Of a stretch of 64,000 nucleotides of DNA, positions 30,911-41,700 are shown in pieces (the stretch's first letter is position 1; each line of letters begins with the position of its first letter). This stretch comes from Gammaproteobacteria bacterium. Lineage in GTDB: Bacteria > Pseudomonadota > Gammaproteobacteria > GCA-001735895. A program made the position numbers and the translations under genes. Where the stretch lies: positions 1 through 64,000 of the forward strand of contig JAJDOF010000071.1 of assembly GCA_022340305.1 (NCBI GenBank), given 5' to 3'. The notes under the pieces were generated by a model. It did no database searches. It worked only from the letters and a program-made list of their open reading frames with translations, and was not told the DNA's origin.

Positions 30911-31095
30911 TTAACGTCCTTCGATGTGGCCGAATTCCCACCGGCAGGTGGAACTAAGCAGTGCATCGCAGGTCTACTGAATTAGCGCTTTAGCCCGGCG
31001 CTATGTCCGTTCTCCCTCCTATGAGCGGACTTTGATCCGAAAACCCCATTCGGATCACACGTTTTTCCCTGGCAGTTTTCTGCCAGGGTTTTTTT
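30911..31095 (+). ncRNA. Predicted structured small RNA at the polA-engB locus (Spot 42/ErsA position)
   Basis: About 185 bases with no credible ORF but with stems in tandem: CGATG/CATCG (30922-30926 with 30964-30968) enclosing CCACC/GGTGG (30938-30942, 30947-30951); TAGCGC/GCGCTA (30983-30988, 30998-31003); GTCCG/CGGAC (31005-31009, 31026-31030); a 9-bp stem TGATCCGAA (31033-31041, 31049-31057); and a strong intrinsic terminator. A promoter-like pair lies just upstream. The same place, between polA and engB, encodes Spot 42 in E. coli and ErsA in Pseudomonas aeruginosa. The sequence is not evidently like either, so homology is not claimed; function is inferred only from position and structure. 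Confidence 0.65.
31067..31095 (+). terminator. Strong intrinsic terminator
   Basis: CCCTGGCAG, a TTTT loop, CTGCCAGGG and then seven T. A 9-bp perfect stem plus T tract on the plus strand; on the minus strand it is followed by A, so it acts rightward only. It ends the predicted small RNA ahead of the convergent engB. Confidence 0.93.
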
Positions 31096-31150
31096 ATGCT
31101 CTCGAAAATTATCGATGCAAGCCAGTTTTGCGCGCTATTTCATGCATGCT

Positions 31151-31741
31151 TCAGGGCAACGTCAGCCACTCGCCACATCTTTGCTCCAGCAATTCGAGGC
31201 CCTGTCCCGTTTGAATGGATAAGGTCGATACCGACTGATCGGGCCCGATGAGCTGTGCCTGGGTTGCGGCGACTACCTTGTGAACAGCATTGCGCCCCAG
31301 TTTGTCGGATTTGGTCAGCAGTATATGTAGCGGCACCGTGTTATCCATCATTTCGATCAGGGCTCGATCGAGATCGCTGATACCGCGGCGTATATCAACC
31401 ACGATTACCAGACCACGCAGTGCCTTACGCTGCAGCAGGAAGGTCGAAAGCACCAGGTTCCAGTGATTGCGCAGTTGCTTGGAAACCTTGGCAAATCCGT
31501 AGCCGGGCAAATCGACCAGGTGGCATTGCGGGTCGACCTCGAAGAAATTGATCAATTGTGTGCGTCCCGGGGTTTTACTGGTTTTACACAGGTTTTTCTG
31601 CCGGGTAAGGCAATTGATCGCACTGGATTTGCCCGCATTGGAGCGGCCCGCAAATGCAACCTCGGCGCCGGCGTCGGGCAGCAATTGCGAGAGTTCGAAT
31701 GCACTGGTAACGAATTTTGCTTGTCTGAATGAAATACTCAT
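31151..31741 (-). CDS. engB: Ribosome biogenesis GTP-binding protein EngB (YihA/YsxC)
   Basis: A 196-residue EngB GTPase needed for 50S subunit assembly. Start at ATG 31739-31741 gives MSISFRQAKFVTSAFELSQL, matching the family; the longer frame to 31846 is not typical. G1 is AFAGRSNAGKSSAINCL, G3 HLVDLPGYGFAKVS and G4 LTKSDKL. It is convergent with the small RNA at its 3' end and divergent from cytochrome c4 with about 90 bases between. Confidence 0.96.
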   Translation of the reverse strand: MSISFRQAKFVTSAFELSQLLPDAGAEVAFAGRSNAGKSSAINCLTRQKNLCKTSKTPGRTQLINFFEVDPQCHLVDLPGYGFAKVSKQLRNHWNLVLSTFLLQRKALRGLVIVVDIRRGISDLDRALIEMMDNTVPLHILLTKSDKLGRNAVHKVVAATQAQLIGPDQSVSTLSIQTGQGLELLEQRCGEWLTLP

Positions 31742-31831
31742 AGATGCTGTCGGGTTACGGTTGAACGAGCGGCTGGGGTATGATATACATTTGCGCCCTG
31801 AATTTCTGTACGTTTTCCCTCTGGAGTAATA

Positions 31832-32440
31832 ATGAAAGCGAGCCAAATTGGAGTCATCGTGCTGGCCTTGTCCGGGCTGGTCTCATTCGCTGCGAACGCC
31901 GCCGATGTTGAAGCCGGCAAGGCGAAGAGCGCCGTTTGTGCCGCCTGCCATGGAGCGGACGGTAACAGCATTAACGCCATCTGGCCGTCGCTCGCCGGGC
32001 AGCATGCTAGCTATATTTACAAGCAGTTGACGGATTTCAAGGCAGGTCGGCGCGAAAATGCGTCGATGACGGGCATGGTTGCCGGTCTCAACGACGATGA
32101 CATGAAAAATCTCGCTGCTTATTACGAGAGCCAACGTCCGAAGCCGGTTGCTTTTGACGATAAAATGATCGCCAGCGGCGAGAATATTTACCGCGGTGGC
32201 ATCACCGAGACCCAGGTACCAGCATGCATGGGTTGTCACTCACCGAGCGGCGTAGGTAACGGCCCCGCCGGATGGCCTTCGTTGAAGAGTCAGCATCCCG
32301 AATACATCGTCGCCCAGTTGCAAAGCTTCAAGCATGGAACGCGTGCCAACGATACGGGCAAAATGATGCGCAACGTCGCTGTACGCATGTCCGAGATGGA
32401 AATGAAATCGGTGGCAGCTTACATCGCCGGAATCCAGTAA
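31832..32440 (+). CDS. Cytochrome c4-type dihaem cytochrome
   Basis: A 202-residue periplasmic dihaem cytochrome. A signal peptide (cleavage near ANAADVE) is followed by two similar class I cytochrome c halves, each with a haem-binding CxxCH: CAACH at residues 36-40 and CMGCH at 132-136. Each half also has a late methionine candidate axial ligand (MTGMVAG and MMRNVAVRMSE). GGAG lies about eight bases before the ATG. Cytochrome c4 carries electrons to cytochrome c oxidases, including cbb3 type, in aerobes. dsbA follows, which fits disulfide handling before haem attachment, but this pairing is a common layout and not proof. Confidence 0.95.
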   Translation: MKASQIGVIVLALSGLVSFAANAADVEAGKAKSAVCAACHGADGNSINAIWPSLAGQHASYIYKQLTDFKAGRRENASMTGMVAGLNDDDMKNLAAYYESQRPKPVAFDDKMIASGENIYRGGITETQVPACMGCHSPSGVGNGPAGWPSLKSQHPEYIVAQLQSFKHGTRANDTGKMMRNVAVRMSEMEMKSVAAYIAGIQ

Positions 32441-32545
32441 GACAATCGATTAAGCCGACATTCACCTGTAGCAGGATAGTCTTGCGATTAAACCAATCGT
32501 GAGTTAGACGGTCTATAAATGAATGAATTTTTGTGGAGAATTAAA

Positions 32546-33187
32546 ATGAATAAACGCTGGCTACTGAGTTTGGCCTCGTTGGCAATGTTGTCAGGGCTAA
32601 TTTTTTCAGGCAATGCGTTAGCGCAGATGGCCTATGTCGAGGGGAACGACTATACGCTTGTGTCGCCTGCTGTCAAAACCTCGCAGCCTGACAAGGTCGT
32701 GGTCACCGAGATTTTCTGGTATGGCTGTCCGCATTGTTTCCGCTTTGAGCCTTATGTCGAGAAATGGTCTGCCAAATTACCTGAGGGCGTTGTCTTCGAA
32801 CAGGTGCCATCATCGATCAATCCGCGTTGGACCGAGCACGCTCGCGCGTACTATGCCTTTCAGTTGATGGGTGTGTTGCAGCAAATCCACAGAGACTTTT
32901 TTGACGCTATACACCTTAAACGCCAGCGCCTGAACAGCGTCGACACCATTGCCGAATTTGTCGCCGAACGTGGCTTCGACGCTGACGCTTTTCGCGGATA
33001 CTACCATTCGTTTCCGGTGGATACCCTGGTTCGCAAGAATTCGCAGAAAGAGAGGCTTTACGGGCATGAGGGTGTTCCGGCGGTTATCGTCAACGGCAAA
33101 TACCTGGTAAACGGATCGCTTGCCGGTAGTAATGAACGCATGATTCAGATTATTGATTTCCTGGTCGCCGAAGAACTCTCCCGCTAA
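32546..33187 (+). CDS. dsbA: Thiol:disulfide interchange protein DsbA
   Basis: A 213-residue periplasmic oxidase. A signal peptide (MNKRWLLSLASLAMLSGLIF, cleaved near ALAQ) is followed by a thioredoxin fold with the active site CPHC at residues 61-64 (EIFWYGCPHCFRF) and the cis-proline loop GVPAVIVNGKY. It introduces disulfides into secreted proteins and is recycled by DsbB. GGAGA at 32535-32539 fixes the start at 32546; an in-frame ATG at 32519 is too far upstream of the signal. A stem GCCGCAG/CTGCGGC (33197-33215) follows, without a clear T run. Confidence 0.95.
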   Translation: MNKRWLLSLASLAMLSGLIFSGNALAQMAYVEGNDYTLVSPAVKTSQPDKVVVTEIFWYGCPHCFRFEPYVEKWSAKLPEGVVFEQVPSSINPRWTEHARAYYAFQLMGVLQQIHRDFFDAIHLKRQRLNSVDTIAEFVAERGFDADAFRGYYHSFPVDTLVRKNSQKERLYGHEGVPAVIVNGKYLVNGSLAGSNERMIQIIDFLVAEELSR

Positions 33188-33281
33188 GCTTGGCGCGCCG
33201 CAGTCAATCTGCGGCATTGCACGTGTTTACCTGGTGCTCCGACTGAAACAGTCCGTGGCGGTAAGGCCTTGGCTCTGAAAA

Positions 33282-35051
33282 TCAGGTCGTCACCGGCTCG
33301 CCAGCTGACCAACCCAGTTTCGTTGCGAGGCCCGAGTGACGTCGTGTTAGTCGGGTGATCGCCTGTGTCAAAATCGCATCGGGTGCGTGCAGGAGAAATT
33401 GCCGACGCGCCCGGGTGATACCGGTGTAAACCAGTTCGCGTGACAAAACTTCGGACTTGGGGTCCGCAGGTAACACCAGTAATACCGAGTCAAATTCAGA
33501 CCCCTGCGACTTGTGCACCGTGCTTGCCCAGGCTGGCTTGAACTCGGGAAGCCTATTGATCGACAGGTCGCGAAGCGAGCCGCCTGCATCGCGAAAGCAG
33601 GCCCGCAATTCATCGTCAAAGGACCACAGTATACCGGTATCGCCGTTGAACAGCCCTAGCGCCTGGAAGTTGCGCGTTATCATGATGGGCAGTCTGGCAA
33701 ACAATGTGGATTCAGGTAGCTGATTGCGTGCCAGCATAGCGCTCGACACCCGGCTGTTTAGCCGCTCGACCCCGAATGGTCCGCGATTGGTTGCGCACAG
33801 CAGCCGGGTTTTATCATAGGCGTCCAGTGCCTGCGCAGGTGTTGCACTGTCGAATATGGGCTGGTAGGCGTCGTATAGCCAGTCGAGCGCCGTGTTGTCA
33901 ACTTGCTCACCTGCTTCGTCGAACCAGCGCAATCCGGCCTGGTTAGCGCGCAATAGTTCGCCTGCCGCGCCGGCATCCCCAAGTTTGACCAGGCGTGCGA
34001 GTTCACCAATGGCGCTGTCGCGCCCGAAACGATAATTGCTGCGCAGCAGACTGGTAGCTGAGGCGATAGGCGCTTCGCTGCTGTTGAGCCGATGCCCGTG
34101 GCCGGTGATATCGCCCAGAACATTGCCGGCTGCAACCGATGCCAATTGATCGCGATCGCCCAGCAGAATCAACTGCGCGTCATCGGGGAGTGCAGACAGA
34201 AGCTGGTACATCAGTTTCAAATCGATCATCGATGCCTCGTCGATGACGACACAATCCAGTGCCAGGCGATGTTGCTGATGGTAGCCAAAACCATGGTGTC
34301 GATAACCCAGCAGACGATGGATAGTACGGGCTTCGACGGGAATTGCCGACTTGATAGTGTCATCGATATCGAGCTGATCGATGCGTTGGCGAATCGAGTC
34401 CATCATGCGCGCCGCTGCTTTGCCAGTGGGTGCGGCCAGGGCGATGCGACAGCCTGGATTATGTGCCAGCAAGACGGCCAGTATGCGGATTACCGTCGAA
34501 GTCTTGCCGCTGCCCGGACCGCCTGAAATGACACTGAAGGGTTTGCCGGCCGCGGCGGCAACGGCTTCCATCTGGTCCTTGTCGATATCTTGCTGCTCGG
34601 CGAACAGTGCCTCGGCAATGGTATTGATCTGTGCAGAATCGTTGCCGGATTCGCGGTACAAAAGCGACAGGATTTTCTCGCTGACAAAATTTTCGTAAAA
34701 CCAGTAACGATTCAGATACAGGCGGGAGTCGTCGATAATCAACGGGCTGTGTTGTCCGCCAGTGCCGACGCAGACGCTTGACAACAGTGTGGCCGTCCAT
34801 TCTGCCGTGTCTCTACCCAGTGGCATGCGCCCGCCATCGGTGCGACTGGATTGAAACAGGGGGCGTCCGCTGAACTGCCCGAGTTCCACGCAGACATTGC
34901 CGGCGAGATTAGCTTCACTGACCAGTGCTGCAGACAGGCCGACTAATTCGTCTGTCTGGCTACCATCGCGTGTGCTGATGAATTCGGCGAAGTAATAACT
35001 AAGCCAGCTGATATCGCCTTCTCGCGCCAACTGCTGTAAGAGTATCGTCAT
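33282..35051 (-). CDS. recD: Exodeoxyribonuclease V subunit alpha (RecD)
   Basis: A 589-residue superfamily 1B helicase, the 5'-3' motor of RecBCD. Motif I is GGPGSGKTSTVIRIL near residue 180, motif II VIDEASMIDL, motif III LILLGDRDQLASVAAG and motif VI-like STVHKSQGSEF. It overlaps recB by four bases (ATGA). The length is close to E. coli RecD (608). Last gene of the recC-recB-recD operon. Confidence 0.96.
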   Translation of the reverse strand: MTILLQQLAREGDISWLSYYFAEFISTRDGSQTDELVGLSAALVSEANLAGNVCVELGQFSGRPLFQSSRTDGGRMPLGRDTAEWTATLLSSVCVGTGGQHSPLIIDDSRLYLNRYWFYENFVSEKILSLLYRESGNDSAQINTIAEALFAEQQDIDKDQMEAVAAAAGKPFSVISGGPGSGKTSTVIRILAVLLAHNPGCRIALAAPTGKAAARMMDSIRQRIDQLDIDDTIKSAIPVEARTIHRLLGYRHHGFGYHQQHRLALDCVVIDEASMIDLKLMYQLLSALPDDAQLILLGDRDQLASVAAGNVLGDITGHGHRLNSSEAPIASATSLLRSNYRFGRDSAIGELARLVKLGDAGAAGELLRANQAGLRWFDEAGEQVDNTALDWLYDAYQPIFDSATPAQALDAYDKTRLLCATNRGPFGVERLNSRVSSAMLARNQLPESTLFARLPIMITRNFQALGLFNGDTGILWSFDDELRACFRDAGGSLRDLSINRLPEFKPAWASTVHKSQGSEFDSVLLVLPADPKSEVLSRELVYTGITRARRQFLLHAPDAILTQAITRLTRRHSGLATKLGWSAGEPVTT

Positions 35052-38000
35052 GAGCCGGAGCCCCGCGGCGGGGTGAAGTGAAACAGCTCGTCAAACTCCT
35101 CGATGATAACGCGCTGTGGTCGCTCGAAATGAATGCCGTAACGAGAACCCAGGTGGGGTCGCATGGCGCGCAGAAACAGGTAATAACTGCCACCGAAATG
35201 CTGTTCGTAATCGTAGTCGGGCAAACGTTGTGCCAGCAGGCGATGCAAGGCCAGCGCGTAAATCAACGACTGTAAATCGTAGCGCCGATCAAGCATCGCC
35301 AGGGCAAGCTTGTCGGGACTGTAATCCTGCAGTTCACCGCCCAGCAAATTACTCTTGTAATCGGCCAGGTAGTAACGACCCTGGTATTCGAACACCAGAT
35401 CGATGATTCCGGTAATCAGGCCGCGGAAATCAGCACCGCCAAGTGCCTGCAATGGATGTTCGACACGCGCTTGCATGAAACGGTTGAGTGCGGCGAGGTC
35501 TAGATGATCGAGGGCGAAATCAAAGGCCAGTTCGTTGATCCGATGGCGATTGTCGATACGACTCAATGCCAATGAGCCTCCGTCCAACGGGGTTTCCACA
35601 ATATTACTCAACCAGTGAGCGAGGGTTTGCTGGTGATCACTGGAGAGCCCGGCTAGCGCGAGATAACGGCTGAACAGGGGCGTGCACTGGGCAGCAATAT
35701 CACCCCCAAAATCGAGGTTTTCAAGCAGTGAATGCAACAGCAGGCCAACGTGGCTACCAGCCGGGAAATCGAGGATTGAGTCTTGCTCACTGGTCCGCGC
35801 TACGAGGTTGGCCGGCTGGTGCACTGCGCGCGTGAGCGCGGTAAAACTGTTGACCCGCCATTGCGTCGGCTGGACACGGGTAAACTCGGCGAGCAGCGGT
35901 ACTGGCTGGTTGCTGTCATCGTTGAACAGGGCGAGCGGCGCCTGTTGACCGGGGAGTGACAGGCATTCGATGGTCGCCTCGCTTTTATCGACCAGCGCCT
36001 GCAGATCAGTACTAAAATTCATCGTGTCGGGAAAACCGTCGGGGGTCGTTGTCCCTAGATCCGCGGGCGTTTGGCGCGAGTGCAGCAAATAGGCAAGTGC
36101 AGTCTGGTTCGCATAACCGGCCTTACCCGGACTGCCAGCCAGGCCCCAGGCGAGGTACAGGCGCGAGCGCGCACGCGTCACGGCGACATAGAGCAGACGT
36201 AGATCCTCGGCAAGACGTTCTTTTTCCGCAATCAGAGCATGGTGCGCAGATTCTTGAGATCCAAGATCGATGCAGGCGACAAGATCAGCATCGTGAAAGT
36301 AAATCGGTTGGCTACGATCAATCGGTCGACAGGCCCAAAGAAAGGGTACGAAGACAACCGGGTATTGCAGGCCTTTGGATTTATGAATGGTGACGATCTT
36401 GACCAGTGCCTGATCGTCCTCCAGGCGCAGCTCCGCATCTTCACCTGCACTTTCCTCGAACTGTTCCTGAAACCAGCGCAGTAGCGGCGACATGCCGGCA
36501 GTCAGCTGAGATTGCTGTTGCAGTAACTCGGCCAGGTGCAGCAGGTTGGTAATGCGGCGTTCACTGTTTTCCAGCAACGCCAACTGGCGGGTAATATCGA
36601 AGACCTGCAGCAGCGACTGGAACATGGCGATAAAGCCGTGTCGCAGCCACAGATTCTGCAACTCGGCCAGGTTTTCCAGCCAGCGTTGCCATGCACGGTC
36701 GTCATCCACTACAGCAGCAATCTCCCGATAATCCAGATGCAGCAGATTCGATGCCAGCGAACGCGCGGCGATGGCCGGGTCCTGGCACTGGGCGATGGCC
36801 AGTAGCAGATCGTAAAAGCCGCGCGCCTCATCGCTGTTGAACACCGAATCACGGCCGATGGTAACCGTACGGATGCCATGCTGCCGCAGTGCGCGGCTGA
36901 GCGCATGCCCCTCCGAAGCCTGGCGCACCAGAATTGCGATATCACCACTTTTTAGCGGTTTGCCGTCAATGCTGGCTGAGCCTTCGCGTGACGCCTGCAG
37001 CAGACCGGTGATCTCGATGACGATTGCCTGGTTGATCGCTTCACGCATCGCGGCGCGCGTATAGTTTTCGTTCTGCTGGGTTCGTGGCAGTTGCCACAAT
37101 GTCATCGCTGCAGCCGGGCACTGGTTCAATAGCAGCCGATAGCGTTGATTGTCGGCAATCGACTCGACAGGGTGAAAATCAATCGCGTCCCGAAACACAA
37201 AGGCATCCGGCCTCGCCGCAAACAGCGTATTGACTGCCTTTACCAGGTCGGGCTGAGAGCGCCAGTTGGTGTGCAGGTTATAGCGCTTGATTGCGGGCAG
37301 CTTGCGGGCCTGCATATAAGTAAAAACATCACCACCGCGAAAACTGTAAATTGCCTGCTTGGGATCGCCGATCAGGGTCAGGCTGATGTCTTCAGCAAGG
37401 TGGTCGATCGCGTGATATATGTGGCTGAAAATCTGGTACTGAATACTGTCGGTGTCCTGAAACTCGTCGATCATGGCAACGGGATACTGCTGTCGCAGGC
37501 TGCGTGCCAGGGTAACACCGTTAGTCGCGTCGAGCGCTTCGAGCAGCAGGCTGAGCTGGTCCTGGAATGCGAGCGTAGCCGTCTCGCGTTTACGCTCGAC
37601 AACCTTGCGCGAAACCTGGCGCAATGCGTCGATTCTCAGCAACGGGCCGATCGCCTGGCTGAACTCAACCCAGCGGGATGCAACTTCGCCCACGGCTTTG
37701 AAAAAACCGTGATCGAGCCGGGCATCATTACCGCGTTTCTTGTCTGTCGAGTATTGATGCAGGTAGTCGGAACCTAGATACTCGAAATTCTCGAACAGTG
37801 GACCAACATCCGCCGCGTTGAAGAAATAATCTGCAGCGTCAATCCAGGCAGCAAAATTATCGCGATGGTAAGGGAGTTTTTTGGTCCGACTCAATACTTT
37901 GGTATCGCGGACGATTTCCACAAGTTCAGACTTATGGCTTAACCATTGTGGTGCTAGCCGATGCAGTTCGGCGGCAATCTGTCGAGGTCTTGCCAGTAAT

Positions 38001-38785
38001 GTCGCCAGACTCACGTCTGCCTGCGGCAACAGGCGTGTGGAGGGTTTGTTGCGTAATTCAAGTATTGCCCGAATCAGCTTTTCCACCGATCCCAGGCTAT
38101 TGCGCACGACTTGCCAGGTATCGCGGTCCAGTTCATAGCTCAGTCTGCGCCACCAGTCCTTGGTCGCGGCTTCCCACAGCAACGCATCATCGCTGAGAAG
38201 CTCGGTTTCGAAAAGCTGGTTGCCTGCCAGGGCATGCTCCTGGAGGCTGCGCTGACAAAAGCTGTGGATGGTAGAGATACAGGCTTCATCGAGGCTACGC
38301 AGGGCGAGCTGCAGACGTGCGAGTTGCAGCGCTTGCTGCTCTGCTGCTAGAGTTTGCCACTGCCGCTGCCACAGCTGCAAAAAGCCATCGGCACCGGGCG
38401 ATTTGGCAGTGATCGGTGTGTCGGAAATCAGCGTCAGGGCCTGGTAGAGCCGGTTTTGAATGCGCCCACGCAACTCCTCGGTGGCCGCATTGGTATAGGT
38501 AACGATCAGAATCTGCGAGGTGAGTCTTCCGGCTAGAATATGGCGCAGGTAGAGATCGGCGATGGTGTGCGTCTTGCCGGTGCCGGCACTCGCCTCGATG
38601 AGCTTGATACCGGCAAGCTCAAGCGTCAGTATTGCCTGTGAATCCAGTGCTGCTGCAGCTTCTGCGTCGACCATGCCCGCAGCAGCTGAATCCGGGCCCG
38701 TTACATCGGAGCTAGTCAATTGCACCACCGTGTTCGATAGCGGGGCCGTAGATTCTGCGTGAGCACTGCTGGAAAAATCGGTCAT
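35048..38785 (-). CDS. recB: Exodeoxyribonuclease V subunit beta (RecB)
   Basis: A UvrD-like 3'-5' helicase fused to the RecB nuclease. Walker A lies in IEASAGTGKTHTIADLYL, motif II is IDEFQDTDSIQYQ, and the C-terminal nuclease has GIIDLVFEYQGRYYLADYKSN with the catalytic DYK. The frame is open far upstream into recC. The ATG at 38785 (1245 residues) is chosen; an ATG at 38674 gives 1208 residues and aligns more closely with the E. coli N-terminus. With the first, it overlaps the recC end by 74 bases. Core of the double-strand break repair machine. Confidence 0.95.
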   Translation of the reverse strand: MTDFSSSAHAESTAPLSNTVVQLTSSDVTGPDSAAAGMVDAEAAAALDSQAILTLELAGIKLIEASAGTGKTHTIADLYLRHILAGRLTSQILIVTYTNAATEELRGRIQNRLYQALTLISDTPITAKSPGADGFLQLWQRQWQTLAAEQQALQLARLQLALRSLDEACISTIHSFCQRSLQEHALAGNQLFETELLSDDALLWEAATKDWWRRLSYELDRDTWQVVRNSLGSVEKLIRAILELRNKPSTRLLPQADVSLATLLARPRQIAAELHRLAPQWLSHKSELVEIVRDTKVLSRTKKLPYHRDNFAAWIDAADYFFNAADVGPLFENFEYLGSDYLHQYSTDKKRGNDARLDHGFFKAVGEVASRWVEFSQAIGPLLRIDALRQVSRKVVERKRETATLAFQDQLSLLLEALDATNGVTLARSLRQQYPVAMIDEFQDTDSIQYQIFSHIYHAIDHLAEDISLTLIGDPKQAIYSFRGGDVFTYMQARKLPAIKRYNLHTNWRSQPDLVKAVNTLFAARPDAFVFRDAIDFHPVESIADNQRYRLLLNQCPAAAMTLWQLPRTQQNENYTRAAMREAINQAIVIEITGLLQASREGSASIDGKPLKSGDIAILVRQASEGHALSRALRQHGIRTVTIGRDSVFNSDEARGFYDLLLAIAQCQDPAIAARSLASNLLHLDYREIAAVVDDDRAWQRWLENLAELQNLWLRHGFIAMFQSLLQVFDITRQLALLENSERRITNLLHLAELLQQQSQLTAGMSPLLRWFQEQFEESAGEDAELRLEDDQALVKIVTIHKSKGLQYPVVFVPFLWACRPIDRSQPIYFHDADLVACIDLGSQESAHHALIAEKERLAEDLRLLYVAVTRARSRLYLAWGLAGSPGKAGYANQTALAYLLHSRQTPADLGTTTPDGFPDTMNFSTDLQALVDKSEATIECLSLPGQQAPLALFNDDSNQPVPLLAEFTRVQPTQWRVNSFTALTRAVHQPANLVARTSEQDSILDFPAGSHVGLLLHSLLENLDFGGDIAAQCTPLFSRYLALAGLSSDHQQTLAHWLSNIVETPLDGGSLALSRIDNRHRINELAFDFALDHLDLAALNRFMQARVEHPLQALGGADFRGLITGIIDLVFEYQGRYYLADYKSNLLGGELQDYSPDKLALAMLDRRYDLQSLIYALALHRLLAQRLPDYDYEQHFGGSYYLFLRAMRPHLGSRYGIHFERPQRVIIEEFDELFHFTPPRGSGS

Positions 38786-41700
38786 TGAGCGGCTCGGCAG
38801 TATTGTTGTGCAGCGCGAGCCGGATAAAATCGTCGGCGCGTTCACCGCCTGCGCCAGCGCCGAAGTCGCTGCCGTTCCAGACCACCAGTGCCTTTTCCAT
38901 AGCCGTCGACGGGTCGTCGAAGCGTGCATAGGCATAACTGGTTTCGGGAAACACGGGCAGTGGGTACTGCTGGCCCTGGCGATACAGTTCCAGGTAGTCA
39001 ACAAGCAGGCCGCGTGCGGCAGCCGGTTCCATCCAGGCAAAGCACCAGCCGCGGGTGGAAGGGGCAAACAGTTGACTGTTCTCCTGTTCGGCGAGGAATC
39101 CCGCTGCACACAGGGCTAGATGGTTAAGCCACAGTGAGATTAACGCACGGCTTTTGATTGCTTTACTGGCGCTGAAATGCATCAGGCCAAGCGCCGGGTA
39201 ATAATGATTGATTTCCCCAAACAGTATGGAGTGGTCATCAAGCCGAATCTCGACGATCCTTGTCTCGTCCGCTACTCCGCGAAACACATCGAGGCGCTCG
39301 AGTAGATCCCGATATTCAGATAATACTGAAAACCATTCACTATCGGCGGCCTGGCCATGGGGCAGCAATCCGCGCGCGGAGTACTGTTCCTGCTCGACGG
39401 GTTCCCCCGCGAGGTATTGTTGCGCCAGCTGTTCGACGATTGACCATTTTTGTAATCCCTGCAGAGCAAACGACTCTTCGTCCTCCATCGTGTTCTGGCG
39501 GGGAATACGGATGCCCAGCCGGGTGTTGAAGAAATAGCGCAATGGGTGCTGGAAGAAACGCAGCAGCGCCGCAAGTTCAATTGGGTCGCCATGTCCTGCG
39601 GAGACTGGTTTGAGCGTTTCGCAAATCCAGAGGTTAACCGGGTCAGCCGTGGGGGGCTCGGCGAGCAACCGGGCAGTATCATACCAGTGACGGTCGTACC
39701 CAGGGTGCTGGGAGGCGAAATTCTTTGGTGAAAACGCCTGCATGGGATGCACCGTGGAAATTTGCCGGCTCGCGAGTGGCTGACCGTCTTCTGCAGTAAA
39801 ACAGCTATCGATGAAATCGAGTAGCTCGCGCAATAACACCGATGGCTGGCACTCGCTGTTATCTTTAAGGCTGCGACCGCAATAGCTGAAATACAGGTAA
39901 CGGCGTGCGCACAACAGTGTTTCCAGCATCAGGTAGCGATCCTCGTCGCCCTTGTGGGGGTCACCCGGGCGCCAGTTGTCGCGCATCAGATCGAACTCTG
40001 CCGCGGTTTCGCGGCGCGGAAACGCATTATCCTGCATACCGAGAACACAAATCATCGCAAACGGGATATTGCGCATGGGTTGCATACCACAAAAAGTAAT
40101 GCCGCCTGAATACAGGCGTCCGGTTTGCTGGTTCGTTGCCAGCTGCTTATCCATCCAGTAGCTGACCAGGCTGGGACTGAGATCGCGCGCATCCGACTGG
40201 CCGAGATCGTTGACCGCTTTACGTAATGGCTGTAACAGATCATCGGTGGCACCGTCCGCAGCGAGAAACTCGTCGATCAACTGGTGCAGGCGTTGCTGCC
40301 AGGCACCGGTACTGACGCTAGCCGAGAGCCGTTGTCGCCAGTAAACCAGTCTTTCGAACAGGTACCTGAAGCGTGCGATGGCGACACCGCTATCGCTGTC
40401 TACTTCACTGATGGGTGCGGTATGCTCCCACAGGTCATCGTTTGCCATCGCGTAGCCGGCGAATATCCGCTCCCAGGCCTGTTGCCAGGTATTTTCGTGA
40501 ACCCCTGGAAGCCCCAGTTCCCGGCGTTGATCGGCGCTGATCCCCCAGCGAACACGGGCTACATCGACCAGGTGATCGATATCGTCGAGCACCGACTCAT
40601 CCAGACCGAAACTGGCCCGAATCTCAGCACACTCGAGAAACGAAAGGATTTCGGAGCGGGTGAAGCGGCTACCCGGCAGTTTGAGCAACTGTAGAAAAAC
40701 ACCTACCAGCGGGTGCCCGTCGCTGACACTGATGTCGGATATGTTCCACGCGAGATTGGGCCGGCGGTTGCTCGCGTCGTGTTGAAAAACGGCCTCGATG
40801 TAGGGCGCATAGCGGCTGATTTCCGGAACCATTACCAGAATATCCTCGCTGCACAGATCGTCGTGACGTGCCAGCAGCGTCAGCAGGTGGTCGTGTAATA
40901 CCTGGCATTCGCGCAGTGGACTGTGGCACAACTGCACCGAAATCGAATCGTCGACCGCGCTTGCGAAGCGTGCCGGTTCGAGATGGAACAGGCTAGCCTG
41001 CAGGCTATGCAACAGGTTTTTGCCCGACGGTGGCTGGTTGTCCTCGATCTCGGCGGCGGTCATCGGGTCGAGATCCAGCAGCAGGTCCTGCAGGGTTTGA
41101 CCCTGGCGACCCCAGGATGTTAGCAGGTGGTTGCCGCTGTCGAAGTATTCGCCGTGCCGGGGATCCTGCAGTCGCTTGCGAGCTTGCTGCTTGGCGTTTA
41201 CCAGGTCGGCCCAGTACTGGTCGGTGGGGTTGTGCTGGAATAGCAGAAGCTCGGTGCGCAGTGCCAGAGCATGCAGGGTTTCGAGGTAAACCGGCGCGAT
41301 ACGCGACAGGGCGAACAGGCTGATGCGTTCGGGCAGGCGCGAATCAGTGCTGTTGGCCTTAAGATGTTGACTGAGCCGGTACATTATCTCGACCCGGTGG
41401 GGCAACTGACGCGCAATCACGAGTTTGCGCCACAGCAAGGCCTGCCAGCTACCATCTTCACCCCGTGACCAGCTGTGAATCAAATCAGGGCGATAGGATT
41501 GATAGCGATCAAAGCAGTCCGCGATGCGTTGGCTCAATTGCCAGCGCTTAATGCCGCTGGCGTCGTCGTCGAGGTATTGTTGCAGAGAGCCGAAATCAGT
41601 GTGTTCGAGCAGACCGGGCAGCTGGTTGAATATCGCCCAGCCGAGCCGGTCACGCGAACAAGGATCCTGTTGCGGTATATCGTCGAGTAACTGGCCGGCC

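Noticed and set aside
30921-30951. Similarity of GAATTCCCACCGGC-GGT to the P2 arm of the FMN riboswitch
   Set aside because: The other FMN-element blocks (AGCCCGCGAGC, GTCAGCAGA, GCCGACGGT) are missing and no riboflavin gene follows. The match is short and is better explained as part of a separate RNA.
31033-31057. TGATCC words in the small RNA as possible ECF promoters
   Set aside because: They form the two arms of a 9-bp hairpin and no GTATA lies 17 bases away.
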